Shown in pieces: positions 44,401-57,489 of a stretch of DNA of 64,000 nucleotides (within the stretch, counting starts at the first letter, position 1; every line of letters starts with the position of its first letter). Position numbers and translations under genes: made by a program. A model generated the notes under the pieces. The model made no database searches. It was not told where the DNA came from and worked only from the letters and a program-made list of their open reading frames with translations. Source of the stretch: Culex pipiens pallens (Eukaryota > Arthropoda > Insecta > Diptera > Culicidae). The stretch lies in the NCBI RefSeq assembly GCF_016801865.2, contig NC_068938.1, forward strand, positions 8,767,020-8,831,019, given 5' to 3'.

Positions 44401-47400
44401 TTAAAAATAATAATATTACTTTCAAAATATATAGTTTTGTGAAAATTTTGATTGTTTTTGGCGATTTTATTCTTTTTTCGTGTTCTTTATACATCCATGT
44501 ATGAATTTTGAATTTCTGATTGTGCAATATAAAACTGAGATCAAATCCAAATTCAAACATTCCAACTTTCCATAGAAATCCCCGAGACTTATGACAGCTC
44601 GTTCCCCCCTAACCGCGTGGCTTTATAGAAACCTCTGGCTAGATCACTGTTAGCTGGTGGTTCCTGCTCCTCCTTCTCCTATGGGAAGTTGATCTATGGA
44701 GCGATTCTCAGAGATTAAGAAATTTCCAGCACAGCACGAATAATTGGGACGAACGCTGGGACTCAGTGGCTGCGATTTTTCACCCGTCTGCGCGCGACGA
44801 CTCATGCTGGTGGGATCGATGGCTCCGATCTCTTCGACTCTCTAGGTCTCTAAATGATTGGTTTTCGGTTTGAACGCTGCGCTGCTGCTGCTGTTGGAAC
44901 CAATCGAGAGAGCAATGGTATCAATTTTATATGATTGAGAGAGCGAAAATTGACATAAGTACCATGTATCGTTTGTGCGCTCCATTCAGCTATCGTTCTG
45001 GCATTATCGGAGCGTTGGGATTGACCAATAAATTACGCTTTCTGACTGTTGTGGATTGGGTCTAGAGTAACGGATAACCGGTAACTACGGCGAGGTGAAC
45101 CTTGAGTCAATTACGTATTCAAATGGACGTTGTTACATACAAGCGTGCTAGATAGGTTTAATACTTTGTACAAGAAATTGAAAGGATTTTTCTAGTCTTC
45201 AACATTTCACGTAGGTGCCATATGCACCCAAGTGTAACGCTTTTTACGCCACACAAAGCTCCCCTTCATTCCTGGGGGCATTTACGACGTCATAACGAGT
45301 ACAAGCAAATACCTCTCCCTTTTCTCCCCACCCAGAGAGAGCCATCCCCGGGGCTCCATTTAACCATCATCAGCACCGAACCCAACCCTCAGCCCACAGC
45401 AATCATGGTGACTGACTTGTGCTGCGCGCCCAGACCAATATATTTCACGGCGTGTCCACCCCGAAACAATGGCCCCCTTTCATTGGAAATGACCGCCTTT
45501 GGCTTGTGCAGAAATTCACACGCTCAATCTTCCTGCAATCACATCATTCCCTGTGTTTTTTTTTCTTTGTCCTCACGTGGCCCCGGCTCGGCCCAACTCA
45601 TCAGCCTAGACGAAGAAGAACTTCAACCGCGTCGGGTTCGTCTCCTGTGTGCGTTCAAGTCGCTCTCCTAGGAGAATGCGACCGTGGGAGAATTTTTACG
45701 GTTTGTGGATTTTTGGACCCATTGTTTGAGGGCTTCTGGACTTGATGTTCTCATTTTTTTTTTGTTTTCTTACAATCTGGTTCTGCCCCAGAAGGTGTAG
45801 TTATATGTGCGCATACATTTTCCGGTCATTTCACCTCCCACTGACTGGGCTGGGCTGGGTTGGCCACGTCTTCATAAAGTGCCCCTCGCAGAGTCTAAAT
45901 GTGCTTCTTTTAATGGCAAGTTGCAGTTTTCATTACATCATCCCGGCATCAGCAATTCTTCAGAAGTCGTCGTCGACGACCGTGGGGGAGGAAGAAGACA
46001 GATTAGAGCGGATCTTTACGGTTCCGAAAATGGCGGTTTCGCCGCCCCCTCTCCCCCTCTCGACGTCCAGTGACCCTCATAATGGCAAAGCAGAACAGGC
46101 CAATCCCTCTCCACCTCTTCAAATAAGGTGTATGTTTAGTGTCGTTTATTGGTCCCTCGCTCGTTGTTTGTGTGGATCTCTTGTACACTTGAGTGGTAAT
46201 TGTGGGAAGAGTTACGCACTGGTGACTTCATGCTTTATGGTCAGAATAATAATATGGTACCCCCCTCAAACCCCAGCTCAGTGCTTTTGCGGTTGTTTAG
46301 CGGGTTGACCTGTATGGACCTTGTGATGTAGTAGTGATGAGCTGACATCATCGCCGTAGGTTGATCTACAAATGTTGTTAGGGTTCAAAATATGATTTGA
46401 TAAATGAAAAATGAATGAAATATTTACTCGAGAAAAAAATCTTGAAAGTTATAGAATTTTCAACGATAGCAGATAAGTAATTTTAAAAAATAATCTGGCA
46501 ATGCACTGATTCCTCAAAAAGGAAAAAAAGAATTAAAAATGTTCGACAACTCTCCAGCAACAATGTTTTCCCTCGTCAGCCCAGTCGCCCCGTTTGGAAA
46601 TCCTCCCTCCGGACAAATTGTCAATTAGCCGCAGCTTTCCAAGGGCCTGTCGCTTCCGCACATTCTTGAGCAGCACCTTTCTCCTCCGCAGCACTCATCA
46701 ATTAGTCTCGGCAGGTACCTGACACAACAGTTGCTGCTGCTTAGCTGTCTTTTCTTGTGGTCTATTTCACCTCAAATGGATCTTCGCACCTTCCGTCATC
46801 CGTCTTCGTATACATTTTGCACAGCATCGCAGATGACTCCGTCCAAACGCACGCAGCACCTTCTTGAATGGACCTCCCCGGAGGATGACGACCGTGACGT
46901 TGCTGGAAGGTGGCGAGGGAACGACAGCCGGAAAGTACGCACTCGCCCGGGCTACGGCTACAATTATAAACCAATTATATTATTCCTTTTTTGCAACACT
47001 GACTGACTGACGGTCGGGTTCTGGGCTCTTATGGCGATATGGGTTGATCCTTCCCAGCCAAGAAGGTGGATGAGAGATAACGAATAGGCTAGCCGAAGCA
47101 GCACGCAGGTTTGGATTGCTTGTGGTGAACGGGTGTTGGTTGTTTCCAATAACTTTTCCAGGGTTTCTACTATGAAAGATCATAATATCTTTGTTTTGGA
47201 ACAACATAAACAAAATCGTTCGATTTTTTTACTTTTCTAAATGCCAATTTGTGCTTAAAAAATACTGAAAGTTTAAATAGATAAAGAAATTCCAGTTTAT
47301 CAGAGTAATCAACTCACATAAAATGTTTAATGTTTAATGCATTAATTCAAATTAACGGTACACATCAAGCAAAGCTTTTTGTACCTAGATTTTTATTACA

Positions 47401-47469
47401 TTCATTTTATTAACTACGGGAAATGTCACAGTAATTTTGATATAAAGGGATGAAATCTACAAAATGTAT
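44401..47469. other. Unique, GC-richer island
   Basis: Non-repetitive DNA from about 44560. The longest frames (45222-45671, 149 codons; 45742-46308, 188 codons) overlap frames of similar length in other registers (45419-45745, 45807-46073). They are rich in Cys, Ser, Phe and Pro without a domain, which suggests low-stop composition rather than coding. A short CTG run is near 44880. Best regarded as possible regulatory or intronic DNA. Confidence 0.4.
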
Positions 47470-47471
47470 TA

Positions 47472-48114
47472 CAGTCATCCCACATATTCGGAACGGTTTC
47501 CAGATCGGCCAATGTTCAAAAGATCATAGCAAATCGATAATTGAACTTAATGATTCGCTTTTGCCTTCATTTGAAAGCTTTTCTTGCGATCTTTCGAATG
47601 CTGTATCAAACATCTGCAAATTTTAACTTTTATATGAAGTTTTTGAAGAATTACTTTGACCCTTGAAATCCACAAATTCGGAACACTTTTTTCTTACGAA
47701 TGTAAACAAACTTTGGATCTCTCCAGGAGTACATATTTATTACCAAATAATGACTTCACACACTGAAACCAATGAAACTCAAGCTTAGTGATGTTTTATA
47801 CATGGTTTGATAACTTTTTTGTGAAAATATCAGTTAAATTCAGGTGTTCCACAATTGTGGGAGGCACAATAACATCCCACAATTATGAAACAGGCCATTT
47901 GGAGGCGGTGTTTTGCTGCTCTGGACAAAATAGTCTTGGAATGAAGTTTTTTGTTCAAAACATACTACTTTTACTAGTGAAATAGCAAGATAATGTCCAA
48001 ATGAAGGTTCTAAAAATAGTAAGGTCGACAGAAAAGCTACTTTTGGCATGCTATTGACAAATTATCATAAAAGTGTTCCGAATTTGTGGGTGTTCCAAAT
48101 ATGTGGGATGACTG
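47472..48114. mobile_element. MITE, 643 bp, TIR CAGTCATCCCACATATTCGG, TSD TA
   Basis: The inverted ends CAGTCATCCCACATATTCGG and its near-complement (ending GGGATGACTG) are flanked by TA at 47470-47471 and 48115-48116. The terminal motif recurs inside as CCACAAATTCGGAAC (47669), TGTTCCACAATTGTGGG (47845) and TGTTCCGAATTTGTGGG (48074). Non-coding. Confidence 0.95.
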
Positions 48115-48156
48115 TACAACAAAGAAGGGATTAAATAATCACAAAAAAATCATTTT

Positions 48157-48377
48157 TGCAATTCCGTCGTGATACTACTTACTTTTCCTGTCATTCTTAA
48201 ACGACGAAATAGCCTACTTTTCTGTACCAAAAATAACAGAATCGAATAGCAACACTTTTCAAAATAAATGCTGAAAAGTACTACTTTTCAGCACTGAAAT
48301 GGTGAACCTCGTTGGATAAATGTACGACTCGTGCTGAAAAAATCCTCTTTTTGCAACTTGTTGCATAAACTACTGTT
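48157..48377. mobile_element. Short copy of the GCAATTCCGTCGTGA element
   Basis: The same ends as 41573-42001, but about 210 bp of the middle is missing (ACTGAAATGG joins directly to TGAACCTCGTTGGATAAATG). The deletion lies between short AT-rich matches, so it is a simple internal-deletion derivative. Confidence 0.85.
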
Positions 48378-49080
48378 TCGCCTGCGAACTTTTTTCACCC
48401 GCGAAAGAGAGAGGAGGCAAATCACGCAAAAGAAAATCGCTCCCGAACTTCTCCAAAAAATCAATCTGTGGATGATTTTTTGTGATTTTCCTTGTTAGCA
48501 TCACTTAAAATTATTTATTCCACTTTGTTTACACTCGTTGCCCAACTACAAAAAGTGACAGTTCATTTTTCGACCTGTGACGTTACACATGCAAGTGTTG
48601 TAGTGAAAAAGATGTTCCGCCGAATAATCAAGATGATGATTTTTTTGGATTCCTTTTACCGATCTTTCGTGTGCGAGAGAGGAGAGCCATGCTCCTTTTG
48701 GATTTTTTTCTTGATGAACGTCCAATGATTTTCTTTTGATGATGATTATTCCATCGCTGCAACAAAGTATGACTATATTAACAATCAGATTATAGCAGAT
48801 TATTGCACTTACGTACCCAAGTTTGACAATTTTAGAAAAAGAAGACACCAATTTCCTTGGTGGCTGTGCACGAAAAAACTTGTCTTTTTCACTATTTTAA
48901 AGGAATATGCTGCACCATTTTTAAAAGAAGATTGTATTTCCTTTGATGATGGGAAGTATTGAAATAATTTTTGATTCAAAATTAGAAAGAACTCCTGAAT
49001 TCAGTCTATTGGGCATTTCTCCAAGAAACAGCATGATTTGAAAAAAAGTTCCCCGAGCTTGCTGAAATAACAAGATTCAT
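48378..49080. other. Unique sequence, no supported gene
   Basis: Frames at 48492-48728 (plus) and 48546-48851 (minus) overlap and have no domain. Nothing else seen. Confidence 0.35.
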
Positions 49081-49089
49081 ATTTTTTTG

Positions 49090-49475
49090 TTTGGCCGTTA
49101 ATGCGACCATATTAGGGTGTTCAAATCAATGACCATTTCCGTCGATTTCCGTGAAAACAAAATTAAAAAAAAAGACGAATCATAAATCACGCCATTTCAA
49201 CCGAATTTAGCTATCTTGTACGCAAATGAATGGTCATTAAATAAGCATTTTAGGAAAAATAGTAAAAAGTTTCAAAGATCTAGCCTAACATTTTAAATGG
49301 TCAAATGAAAACATAAAATGCTGTTTTGAAGGACTCCGGTCCAAAGAGCCTATGTTTGGATTTTTTTATCTGATTCCTCGGAAAATTTTGCATAATGTTA
49401 TAGTTACAGGATTCCGAGAAAATTAAGAAAACAGGGAAAAACAACTTTTTTCACTAAAACAGTAACTTTAACTTT
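49090..49475. repeat. Decayed relative of the 16.2-kb MITE interior (inverted)
   Basis: GACTCCGGTCCAAAGAGCCT, TTTTATCTGATTCCTCGG and AAATTTTGCATAATGTTATA correspond, on the opposite strand, to 16500-16600. The ends are not preserved. Confidence 0.65.
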
Positions 49476-50843
49476 ACAATTTGAGCGATGACTTATTCTT
49501 TGTTGTGTTCCAAAAATTTCGTCTTTCAATAATACACGTAATTTTAAAATGTTTTTTTTTTTTGTTCTAAATGAAAAAAAAAATACCTCTATGGGTTATT
49601 GCAAATTTGAAAAGCACACTGAAACTCCCGTAAAATTGCATGTGTTTTTGACAGTTAAATAACGGGTAATGGCAGCGACTTTTTTTTATTTTTTTTTCTA
49701 ACTTTTTTCGATGAAAATATTTGTTTTTTTTGAATTTTGAATACGCCATTGAATTGGCCGTCCAGTTTTAGCATAGCACAGCATTAGTGTCTACCCGTAG
49801 ATGCTACTTCGTTATTGACCAGGACCCCCAAAAATTGCTCCGTGGACCAAAGATGAAAAGTAGGAACCAATCATCACCCCTTCGCAATTTTCAAAGATCC
49901 CTATCATGCTGATCAATACCGACGCCGGCCACGACCAGTGCACAGTGGTCCGAAACCGAAATCTAGCGTGACAAAATTGATAGCGGCCATAAGTTAAGAT
50001 TTAGAGCTTTGGTGTCTTCGGGACAAATGATCAGGGTCAATAGGGGCATCTTTTGGTAAGGTGGACATTAGGGTGGTCCAAAATTTAGGGTGGTTCAGAA
50101 TTTTTATATTGGCGGGATGACGAGATAACGCATTGGTGTCTTCAGAAAAGTTGTAGAGAACACTATTTTGAGCAACTTTGCTGAAAAACACAAAGCTCTA
50201 TCTTCAAACGGGAAGTTTCTAGAGCCATTTTTGTAATTTAGTTTGAAGTGCTTATGAAAAAATGAGTTTTTTGAATTTATCAACTCAGGCTTGTGTCGTA
50301 GCGAGTTGGTGTCTTCTAGACATTTGTAGAACTTATCAAAACACACATTTATCTTTCAAGAAAGCAAAAATCGAACCTTTAATACGAAAGTTATAGCCAA
50401 AATACGACGAAAAAGAAGCCACCTCGCTCTTAGAAGCATCTGAAAGTATACATTCTAGAGTACATTTGCTGAAAATATCTCGGGTTTCTTTTTTGTTTAA
50501 CTTATTTAATCTCAATTTGAAAGTGATCATTTTTTAATCGTTTTTTGCCCATAACTTTTGATAGAATTGACCAAAATTCATTTTTCAAGAATAAAAATGT
50601 TCATTTTGACAAACTCTACAATTGTCTAGAAGGGTTCAAAAATGTATAAAATGATCTAGTGGTTGTAAAAGAAGACAAAAGTTTTGGCTGAAATATTTCA
50701 GGATTCAACAAAATAATTAATTTTTTTCCTGATTTCCGACTTCGAGTGAGTTCGCCGAAAATTACCCATTAATCATTTTTATTGTAATTCTTGTCTAATT
50801 TTTGGTTAAACTCTTAAAAATAACTTTGCTTTGCAAATAAAAC
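49476..50843. repeat. Decayed fold-back-family DNA
   Basis: Positions 49560-49770 resemble the arms of the 18.8-19.9 kb hairpin (AATACGCCATTGAATTGGCCG). Positions 50040-50530 use phrases such as TTGGTGTCTTCAGAAAAGTT and TAGAGAACACTATTTTG, typical of the same group. No coding sequence. Confidence 0.55.
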
Positions 50844-52785
50844 ATGAGCAGTTCTCTAGGATTTCGGTCATTCGATTTTTTTTGTATTTTTTAATCCGAC
50901 TGAAACTTTTTTGGTGGCTTCGGTATGCCCAAAGAAGCCATTTTGCATCATTAGTTAGTCCATATAATTTTCCATACAAATTTGGCAGCTGTCCATACAA
51001 AAATGATGTATGAAAATTCAAAAATCTGTATCTTTTGAAGGAATTTTTTGATCGATTTGGTGTCTTCGGCAAAGTTGTAGGTATAGATACGGACTACACT
51101 GAAAAAAAAATTATACACGGTAAAAAAAAATTGGTGATTTTTTTATTTAACTTTTTATCACTAAAACTTGATTTACAAAAAAACACTATTTTTAATTTTT
51201 TTTATTTTTTGATATGTTTTAGGGGACATAAAATGCCAACTTTTCAGAAATTTCCAGGTTGTGCAAAAAATCATTGACCGAGTTATGAATTTTTTAATCA
51301 ATACTGATTTTTTCAAAAAATCGAAATTTTGGTCGCAAAAATTTTTCAACTTCATTTTTTGATGTAAAATCAAATTTGTAATAAAAAAGTACTTAAGTGA
51401 AATTTTGATAAAGTGCACCGTTTTCAAGTTATAGCCATATTTAAGTGACTTTTTTGAAAATAGTCGCAGTTTTTCATTTTTTTAAATTAGTGCACATGTT
51501 TGCCCAGTTTTGAAAAAAATATTTTTGAAAAGCTGAGAAAATTCTCTATATTTTGCTTATTCGGACTTTGTTTATACGACCTTTAGTTGCTGAGATATTG
51601 CAATGCAAAGGTTTAAAAACAGGAAAATTTATGTTTTCTAAGTCTCACCCAAACAACCCACCATTTTCTATCTTCAATATCATAGCAACTAATGGTTCGA
51701 TTTTCAATGTTAATATATGAAACATTTGTGAAATTTTCCGATCTTTTCGAAAAAAATATTTTTGGAATTTTCAAATCAAGACTAACATTTCAAAAAGGCC
51801 AAACATTCAATATTACGCCCTTTTAAAATGTTAGTCTTGATTTGAAAATTTTGAAAATATTTTTTTCGAAGAGATCGAAAAATTTCACAAATGTTTCATA
51901 TATTAACATTGAAAATCGGACCATTAGTTGCTAAGATATTGAAGATAGAAAATGGTGGGTTGTTTGGGTGAAACTTAGAAAACATCAATTTTCCTGTTTT
52001 TAAACCTTTGCATTGCAATATCTCAGCAACTATAGGTCGTATCAACAAAGTCCGAATAAGCAAAATATAGAGAATTTTCTCAGCTTTTCAAAAATATTTT
52101 TTTCAAAACTGGGCAAACATGTGCACTAATTTAAAAAAATGAAAAACTGCGACTATTTTCAAAAAAGTCACTTAAATATGGCTATAACTTGAAAACGGTG
52201 CACTTTATCAAAATTTCACTGAAGTACTTTTTTATTGCAAATTTGATTTTACATCGAAAAATGAAGTTGAAAAATTTTTACGACCAAAATTTCGATTTTT
52301 TGAAAAAATCAGTATTGATTAAAAAAATCATAACTCGGTCAATAATTTTTTGCACAACCTGGAAATTTCTGAAAAGTTGGCATTTTATGTCCCCTAAAAC
52401 ATATCAAAAAATAAAAAAAAATAAAAATAGTGTTTTTTTGTAAATCAAGTTTTAGTGATAAAAAGTTAAATAAAAAAATCACCAAATTTTTTTTACCGTG
52501 TATCATTTTTTTCCAGTGTAGTCCGTATCCATACCTACAACTTTGCCGAAGACACCAAATCGATCAAAAAATTCCTTCAAAAGATACAGATTTTTGAATT
52601 TTCATACATCATTTTTGTATGGACAGCTGCCAAATTTGTATGGAAAATTATATGGACAAACTAATGATGCAAAATGGTTTCTTTGGGCATACCGAAGGCA
52701 CCAAAAAAGTTTCAGTCGGATTAAAAAATACAAAAATTAAAATTGAAGAAAAAAGACCGATTTCGTAGAGAATTGCTCACATATA
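50844..52785. mobile_element. Long hairpin (fold-back) element, ~1.94 kb, arms ~950 bp
   Basis: The left arm 50844-51800 pairs with 52785-51825 almost throughout: TTGGCAGCTGTCCATACAAA, TTGGTGTCTTCGGCAAAGTT, AACCCACCATTTTCTATC and their complements. The loop is about 25-40 bp around 51800-51835. It is homologous to the 10.06-12.20 kb element but without the nested MITE, so it shows the empty site. Mirror-image open frames in the arms are artefacts. A transcript through it would form long dsRNA. Confidence 0.95.
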
Positions 52786-53805
52786 AAATTTATTTAAAAT
52801 AAAAAAATGTAAACTTTCTGGGTTATGCCAGTTTCGAAAATTTTCCATAAAATGACATGGACCATGAAAATTTCATGACGAAAAATGGAAGTTTTTTCTA
52901 ATCACTACTTCTTTACGATAAAAAAAACGATTTTTAAGAATTTTGAGTGTGCCTTACGCACTTACTTTTTTATAGTTCTCGGTAAAAAATGTTCCAAAAT
53001 CTCAAAAGCCGAGCGCTCGGAAACCAGCTCAGTTAAATTATAAATTACTGAATGCTCAGTAAAAAATAAACGTGTTCTCAGTTAAATTTATTCTTAATTA
53101 CCGAAATAACATTAAAACATAATTTTCCCTTTTTCTAAAATAAATCCTTGAGGTTAGAATGAGATAAGTAATTAGTTTCTAATTTATTTCGTTACAATAT
53201 TACACAATTTAAGAGCATTTGTTTTTTGATCGAGGTAAATTATTTCAGGACAGGCCCGCGATCAGATTCTGTACGTTTCTTCAAAAATACGTGAAATCTG
53301 ATTCCCTGATCATTCACTATGATGGGCCTGAAAGAAAATCAACATTTATCAGTACTCTTGCCTTGTAAAATGTAGTTAAAGGTTGTTCCCAATTTACATT
53401 CTTTAAAAACAATTTTAAGATTTGGTTGCACTGATAGAAAAATAAACGGAAGCAAACTTCGTTTAATAACAGCTGAGTTTGAACTGCAATCTATGTAAAA
53501 AACTCCATAGATTTACCGATCTATCAGCCTGCAAAAAAAAAAAAATACTGATATCTTGTGTTTACAACATTTACCGAAAGCGGTGAAGTTTCTTTGGGAA
53601 AATCGTTAAAATGTATGAAAAGCCTAATATTCTTACGGGTTTGTCTTCAGGTTATTTCCAATAGAGAGATTCTCGTTGGAAATTTAATGCTCTACAACTT
53701 TGTTGAACATACCAAAGCTGTAAAAGATGATCCCAAACATTGTATTCATCTACTTCAATGGCGGCTAACATTGAGTTAATGTTATCCAATTGTGCTCGAA
53801 ATTGG
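52786..53805. repeat. Decayed repeat DNA
   Basis: Positions 52820-52960 recall the hairpin arms of 19.0-19.2 kb (ATTTTCCATAAAATGACATG). Positions 53685-53745 match 9390-9465 in inverted orientation. The remainder is AT-rich and unassigned. Confidence 0.55.
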
Positions 53806-53807
53806 TA

Positions 53808-54019
53808 CAGTGAAACCTCTGTTTACGCGGTGCGTTACGTTTTTCTTATTTGTCGATTTCTCTGGAACGACGCAACATTTTTGCAATCTTTTAGAAGCAA
53901 TTTGTAGGTTTTGTTCAGATCTACAAAACGCTGTTTGAGCTTGCAAAAATATTGTATGGTTTTCGAGAAATCAACGAAACAAAAAGCGTAACGCCACCGC
54001 GTAAAAAGAGGTTTCTCTG
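53808..54019. mobile_element. Palindromic MITE, 212 bp, TIR CAGTGAAACCTCTGTTTACG, TSD TA
   Basis: The arms of about 100 bp (GAAACCTCTGTTTACGCGGT against ACCGCGTAAAAAGAGGTTTC; ATTTTTGCAA pairs) fold back on each other, with a short loop near 53905-53925. TA flanks at 53806-53807 and 54020-54021. Non-coding. Confidence 0.93.
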
Positions 54020-57000
54020 TATAGATAACTAAAATAACCCAAGAAACTGTTTTCCGCTTGTGGAGCAGGGATAATTTTTTCGGGGAACCCTACTGCCGAT
54101 ACAAAAAAGGTATCTAGATATAAAAAGAGATTAATTACGAAATTTCTGTTGAAAATGATATCAAAAAAATAATAATTCGGCTTTTAAATGCACAATCGTT
54201 AAAACTATATTTTTTCCAAAAATGATGATCTTGTTCTATATAACATATTCAATAAAGTAAATTTTCAAAGAGTTTTTGTGCAAATCGAATTTTGCGAACC
54301 CCTTCCCAGTCTGTAATCCAGTAAGTTACTAGCCTTGTCTTCGCTACAGCTGGTAATGCCAAAATTGCACTTCTCACCGTTCCCTCCGATACCACGAATG
54401 ACTTCGACGACGTGAAGATCGTGCAGTTCGCATAATTCAATGCCAATCCGTTCGACACAACCCAGGATTAAGTGGAAACTTGTACGAGAGGAAGCCGGGC
54501 TCTTAATTCAAATGTCAGGTGGCGCACTCCGAATTCGGCGATGCACTAGTTTCCAGCGTCTTTGATTTAGGTTTGGTGGTGAGAAAGTCTTATTGAATTG
54601 TGATCGTTAGTGTTTCTATCAATGTTTAAACTTGAACAAAAATCGAGCGAGGTTCAAGCCGCTTCTCAGGCCAACGTCACGATCCGGGTGACAATTAGCG
54701 ATCCCCGCCGTCGTCGTTCCGCTCTCAAATTCGGCAGTGGCGGCAGATCTGCCGAAAAAAAGACGGGTTCCCGTCTTCTCGGCGGCATGAAATACCGTGA
54801 CATCACGGACGTGCCGCGGTTCCTTTCAAGTCGCTGCCGCACAAAGCATATTTCACTAATAGCTCACGTAACACACCGGTCGACAATCTTCGATTCCAAG
54901 GATCGCGACAACGACGACGACGGTTAGAACTCTGGATGGCCCGGGTCCTGATGGCCACCGACCGGACCAATTAGCCACCGCCGGGGAAACACTTTCGATA
55001 TTTATATCAGCCGTTAACCCTCGAGGGGCCATCAAATGTTATCTTCATAAAAACATAATTTCCAAAGTGTAATTTGAAACAAAGATTTTTCTGATTTTCT
55101 CGAATTTCCAAATTTCAATTAAATTATTATTTTGAAGATGACCGGCTCAGGGTTAACCAGAAGCGCACTCGCCCGAAAAGGGATGCCGATTGGACGGCAG
55201 GAATTTGTGCAATCTCGTTTTGTAGTGGCGGTTCTCCTTCACGCGCCCGGGTAAGATCACTGGTCAACGATTTGAGGGTTTTAATGAAAATAATAATGCC
55301 CCTCTCGCTCCTTCATTGGGGGGTAAAACACCCAAGCTGCCTGATGGGACGAACGTGCCGGACGATCGCGATGACGACCTACGGAAGGACATTGCTGGTA
55401 ATCGGTTGGTGAGCCAGGGCTGCCAGTTTTATTTATTTGATGATATTGAATTAATTCAAAATTATTTGTCTATTATTTTAGAAACCGCAAAACAGATTTT
55501 AAAAAAGAATTACAAAACAATATTTTTCAAATCTGGCATCCCAGAACCCAACTCTACACCAGCTTGGCGAAATTTTCACATCCGCGATCGCGATGGAATT
55601 CCGACGTGTTTCCGACGAGGCCGAGAATTGTTCACAAATTAGATTGAAATCAATTTTTGGGGAGCTGCCTACTTCTTGGCAGCTTCTGAATCCCAAGCTG
55701 CCGAATGGTTCTCGAGGCAAAATAGAGATATAGCCGGTGATTCTCAGCAGCTGCCGATGCTCGGTTGATCGTGTACCCAAAAGTGGGCCCAGGAATCCCT
55801 TTGAGAGATCCCGCAGAATTGAGATATGCCCGGGCAAGAAGCGTTCTGCTGCGGGGTCAACAATTCGCGGGAACCGATTAATTTGCACTTTTTATGGGTT
55901 CGGATTTTGATCTAAACTTTTCACGCGATTTCGTTGAAATCGTTCCCAGAAAAACCCTGGGAAATGATTTATCGGGAACGGGCGATCAAAAATCATTCCA
56001 CTGCGACTTGATTTATAGCGGATTAATTGACTTTCGTGAGCAGTATGGAATTTGTTTTGCGCTTTTGTTCGAGCTCCCACTGTGAAGCGCCAGGTCGATA
56101 AATCGTTTACCAAGTTACGTGGTGACCACCTGATTGGTTCGATTGGTTTGCCATAAATCAACCCGCCGAGCGCTGTTAATTGTGGCCACTCGTGTAAAAC
56201 AGCACACCGGGAATGAGTTTCAAATTATCCCGAGATCGCCAAATTCCTGCCCGGTCCAACGCCGCAAGAGGGCGATCCCCTAGAGTTACGCGTATATTCG
56301 TTGATTTTTTGGTTCAGCGGTTTGGCTTTGGGGAGTGACCCCTGCCCAGCAGGGTTGGACCGCCAAGTCTGCCAAGTGAATACTTCTGTCGATAGACAAC
56401 TTGTGTGTGTGTTTAAAAATAAGTCCAAGCAGCTTGGGAACAAACCGTACAGCAAAGCAACTTTGAATGGTTTCTTTTAAAAAATAAATGTTTTTCTTGT
56501 AACTTCTAAATCGACCATTTTACGGTACCAACAGTTGAAACCGTCACTGCCGACTTGGAACTGGTGTCCAGCAGGTGTTCCATATGGTTCCTTCGTGCTC
56601 GACCAGCAGGTTTCTCCCGTTTTTTATGCCTCTTGCCTAAAAAAAACAACATTCGTAGCCAGCCTTTTTACTTCCAGCTAAATTTACACACACCGAGACA
56701 ATGTTGAGCTGGGTCCTGAATATTTTTTCTCAAAATGTGGTCTTGTTGTGTTGCTTTTTCGGGTTATTTCTCAGTTGTCTTCTTGGCGGCTACTTGCTAG
56801 ACACATTCGTACCTGGTGGTCAGCAGAAGTGGTCGGTCTGTGTCTCATATGGCACAGCAAGAGGCCCCGTCAGGATTGACGTAAAACAGCAGCAGCAGCA
56901 GCAGCAGGAACAATTTCAGAAACGTTAATCAATATGTGTCTTGCGGTGGCAATTTGGTGGCGATTCGGATTATCGCATGGAATTAGATCCTTTTTGTATT

Positions 57001-57489
57001 TTTATGCTAGATGCAATAAATTAAAATACTGTGAAATAACAAAACGTATTCTAATGGAAAATTTAGTGATTTTGGCAGGTTAACCATTCTGCCTTATTTC
57101 TATTCAATTTGCTGAATTTCACCCTTGCCAAGATATTTTGCATAACATTAAAGAGTATCCTGTATGAGCACTTCCCATTATTCTGCAAAACACATAATTT
57201 TGAAGTTGTTAGATGCTCTTTCCATATTATTAAATTATCTCCCACTGAAAACATTTTCAATCTTTTAATTTGAAGCACGACAAATCCTAGATTTATCTTT
57301 TTTTTGAAAAGTGTTGCTTGAAATCTAAAATTAAATCGAAATCGCGAAAGTAATCTAAAACAATAGTCAGTTTGAATTGCAAGAAAAATATTGTAAAAAA
57401 CGTTACATTAATGCAGTTAAATTTCTAAATAGCAATTGTCAGATCCCATGACTCAATTTTCATAAAAAATTTAGATCTGACCTAAAAAA
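54020..57489. other. Mostly unique, GC-richer at 54.3-56.9 kb
   Basis: No repeat structure. Candidate frames at 54610-54927, 55316-55642, 55499-55888 (minus) and 56701-56928 have no recognisable domain. The first contains a basic stretch (DPRRRRSALKFG) and ends in Asp repeats. The last reads as a hydrophobic stretch followed by seven Gln from a CAG run. Neither has enough support to call a gene. AT-rich after 57000. Confidence 0.4.
56886..56909. repeat. (CAG)n microsatellite
   Basis: Seven perfect CAG units. Confidence 0.95.

Noticed and set aside
45222..46308. Frames of 149 and 188 codons that might be exons
   Set aside because: Similar-length frames overlap in other registers, the composition is Cys/Ser/Phe/Pro-rich without a domain, and no convincing splice or start context was seen.
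50842..50860. ACATGAGCAGTTC at the left end of the 51-kb hairpin, as in the tandem arrays at 1 and 28.8 kb
   Set aside because: The right arm reads GAATTGCTCACAT, so the family end is GTGAGCAATTC-like. The match to the arrays is probably drift.
51173..52443. Two nearly identical 84-codon frames on opposite strands
   Set aside because: Mirror images caused by the hairpin at 50844-52785.
54610..54927. 105-codon frame with a basic stretch (DPRRRRSALKFG) and Asp-rich tail
   Set aside because: The frame opens on a non-ATG codon, ends in a GAC repeat, and has no family that I can name. It could be an exon fragment but is not supportable from sequence alone.
56701..56928. 75-codon frame with hydrophobic N-terminus and poly-Gln
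   Set aside because: The Gln run comes from a CAG microsatellite and the hydrophobic part from T-rich sequence. No homology recognised.
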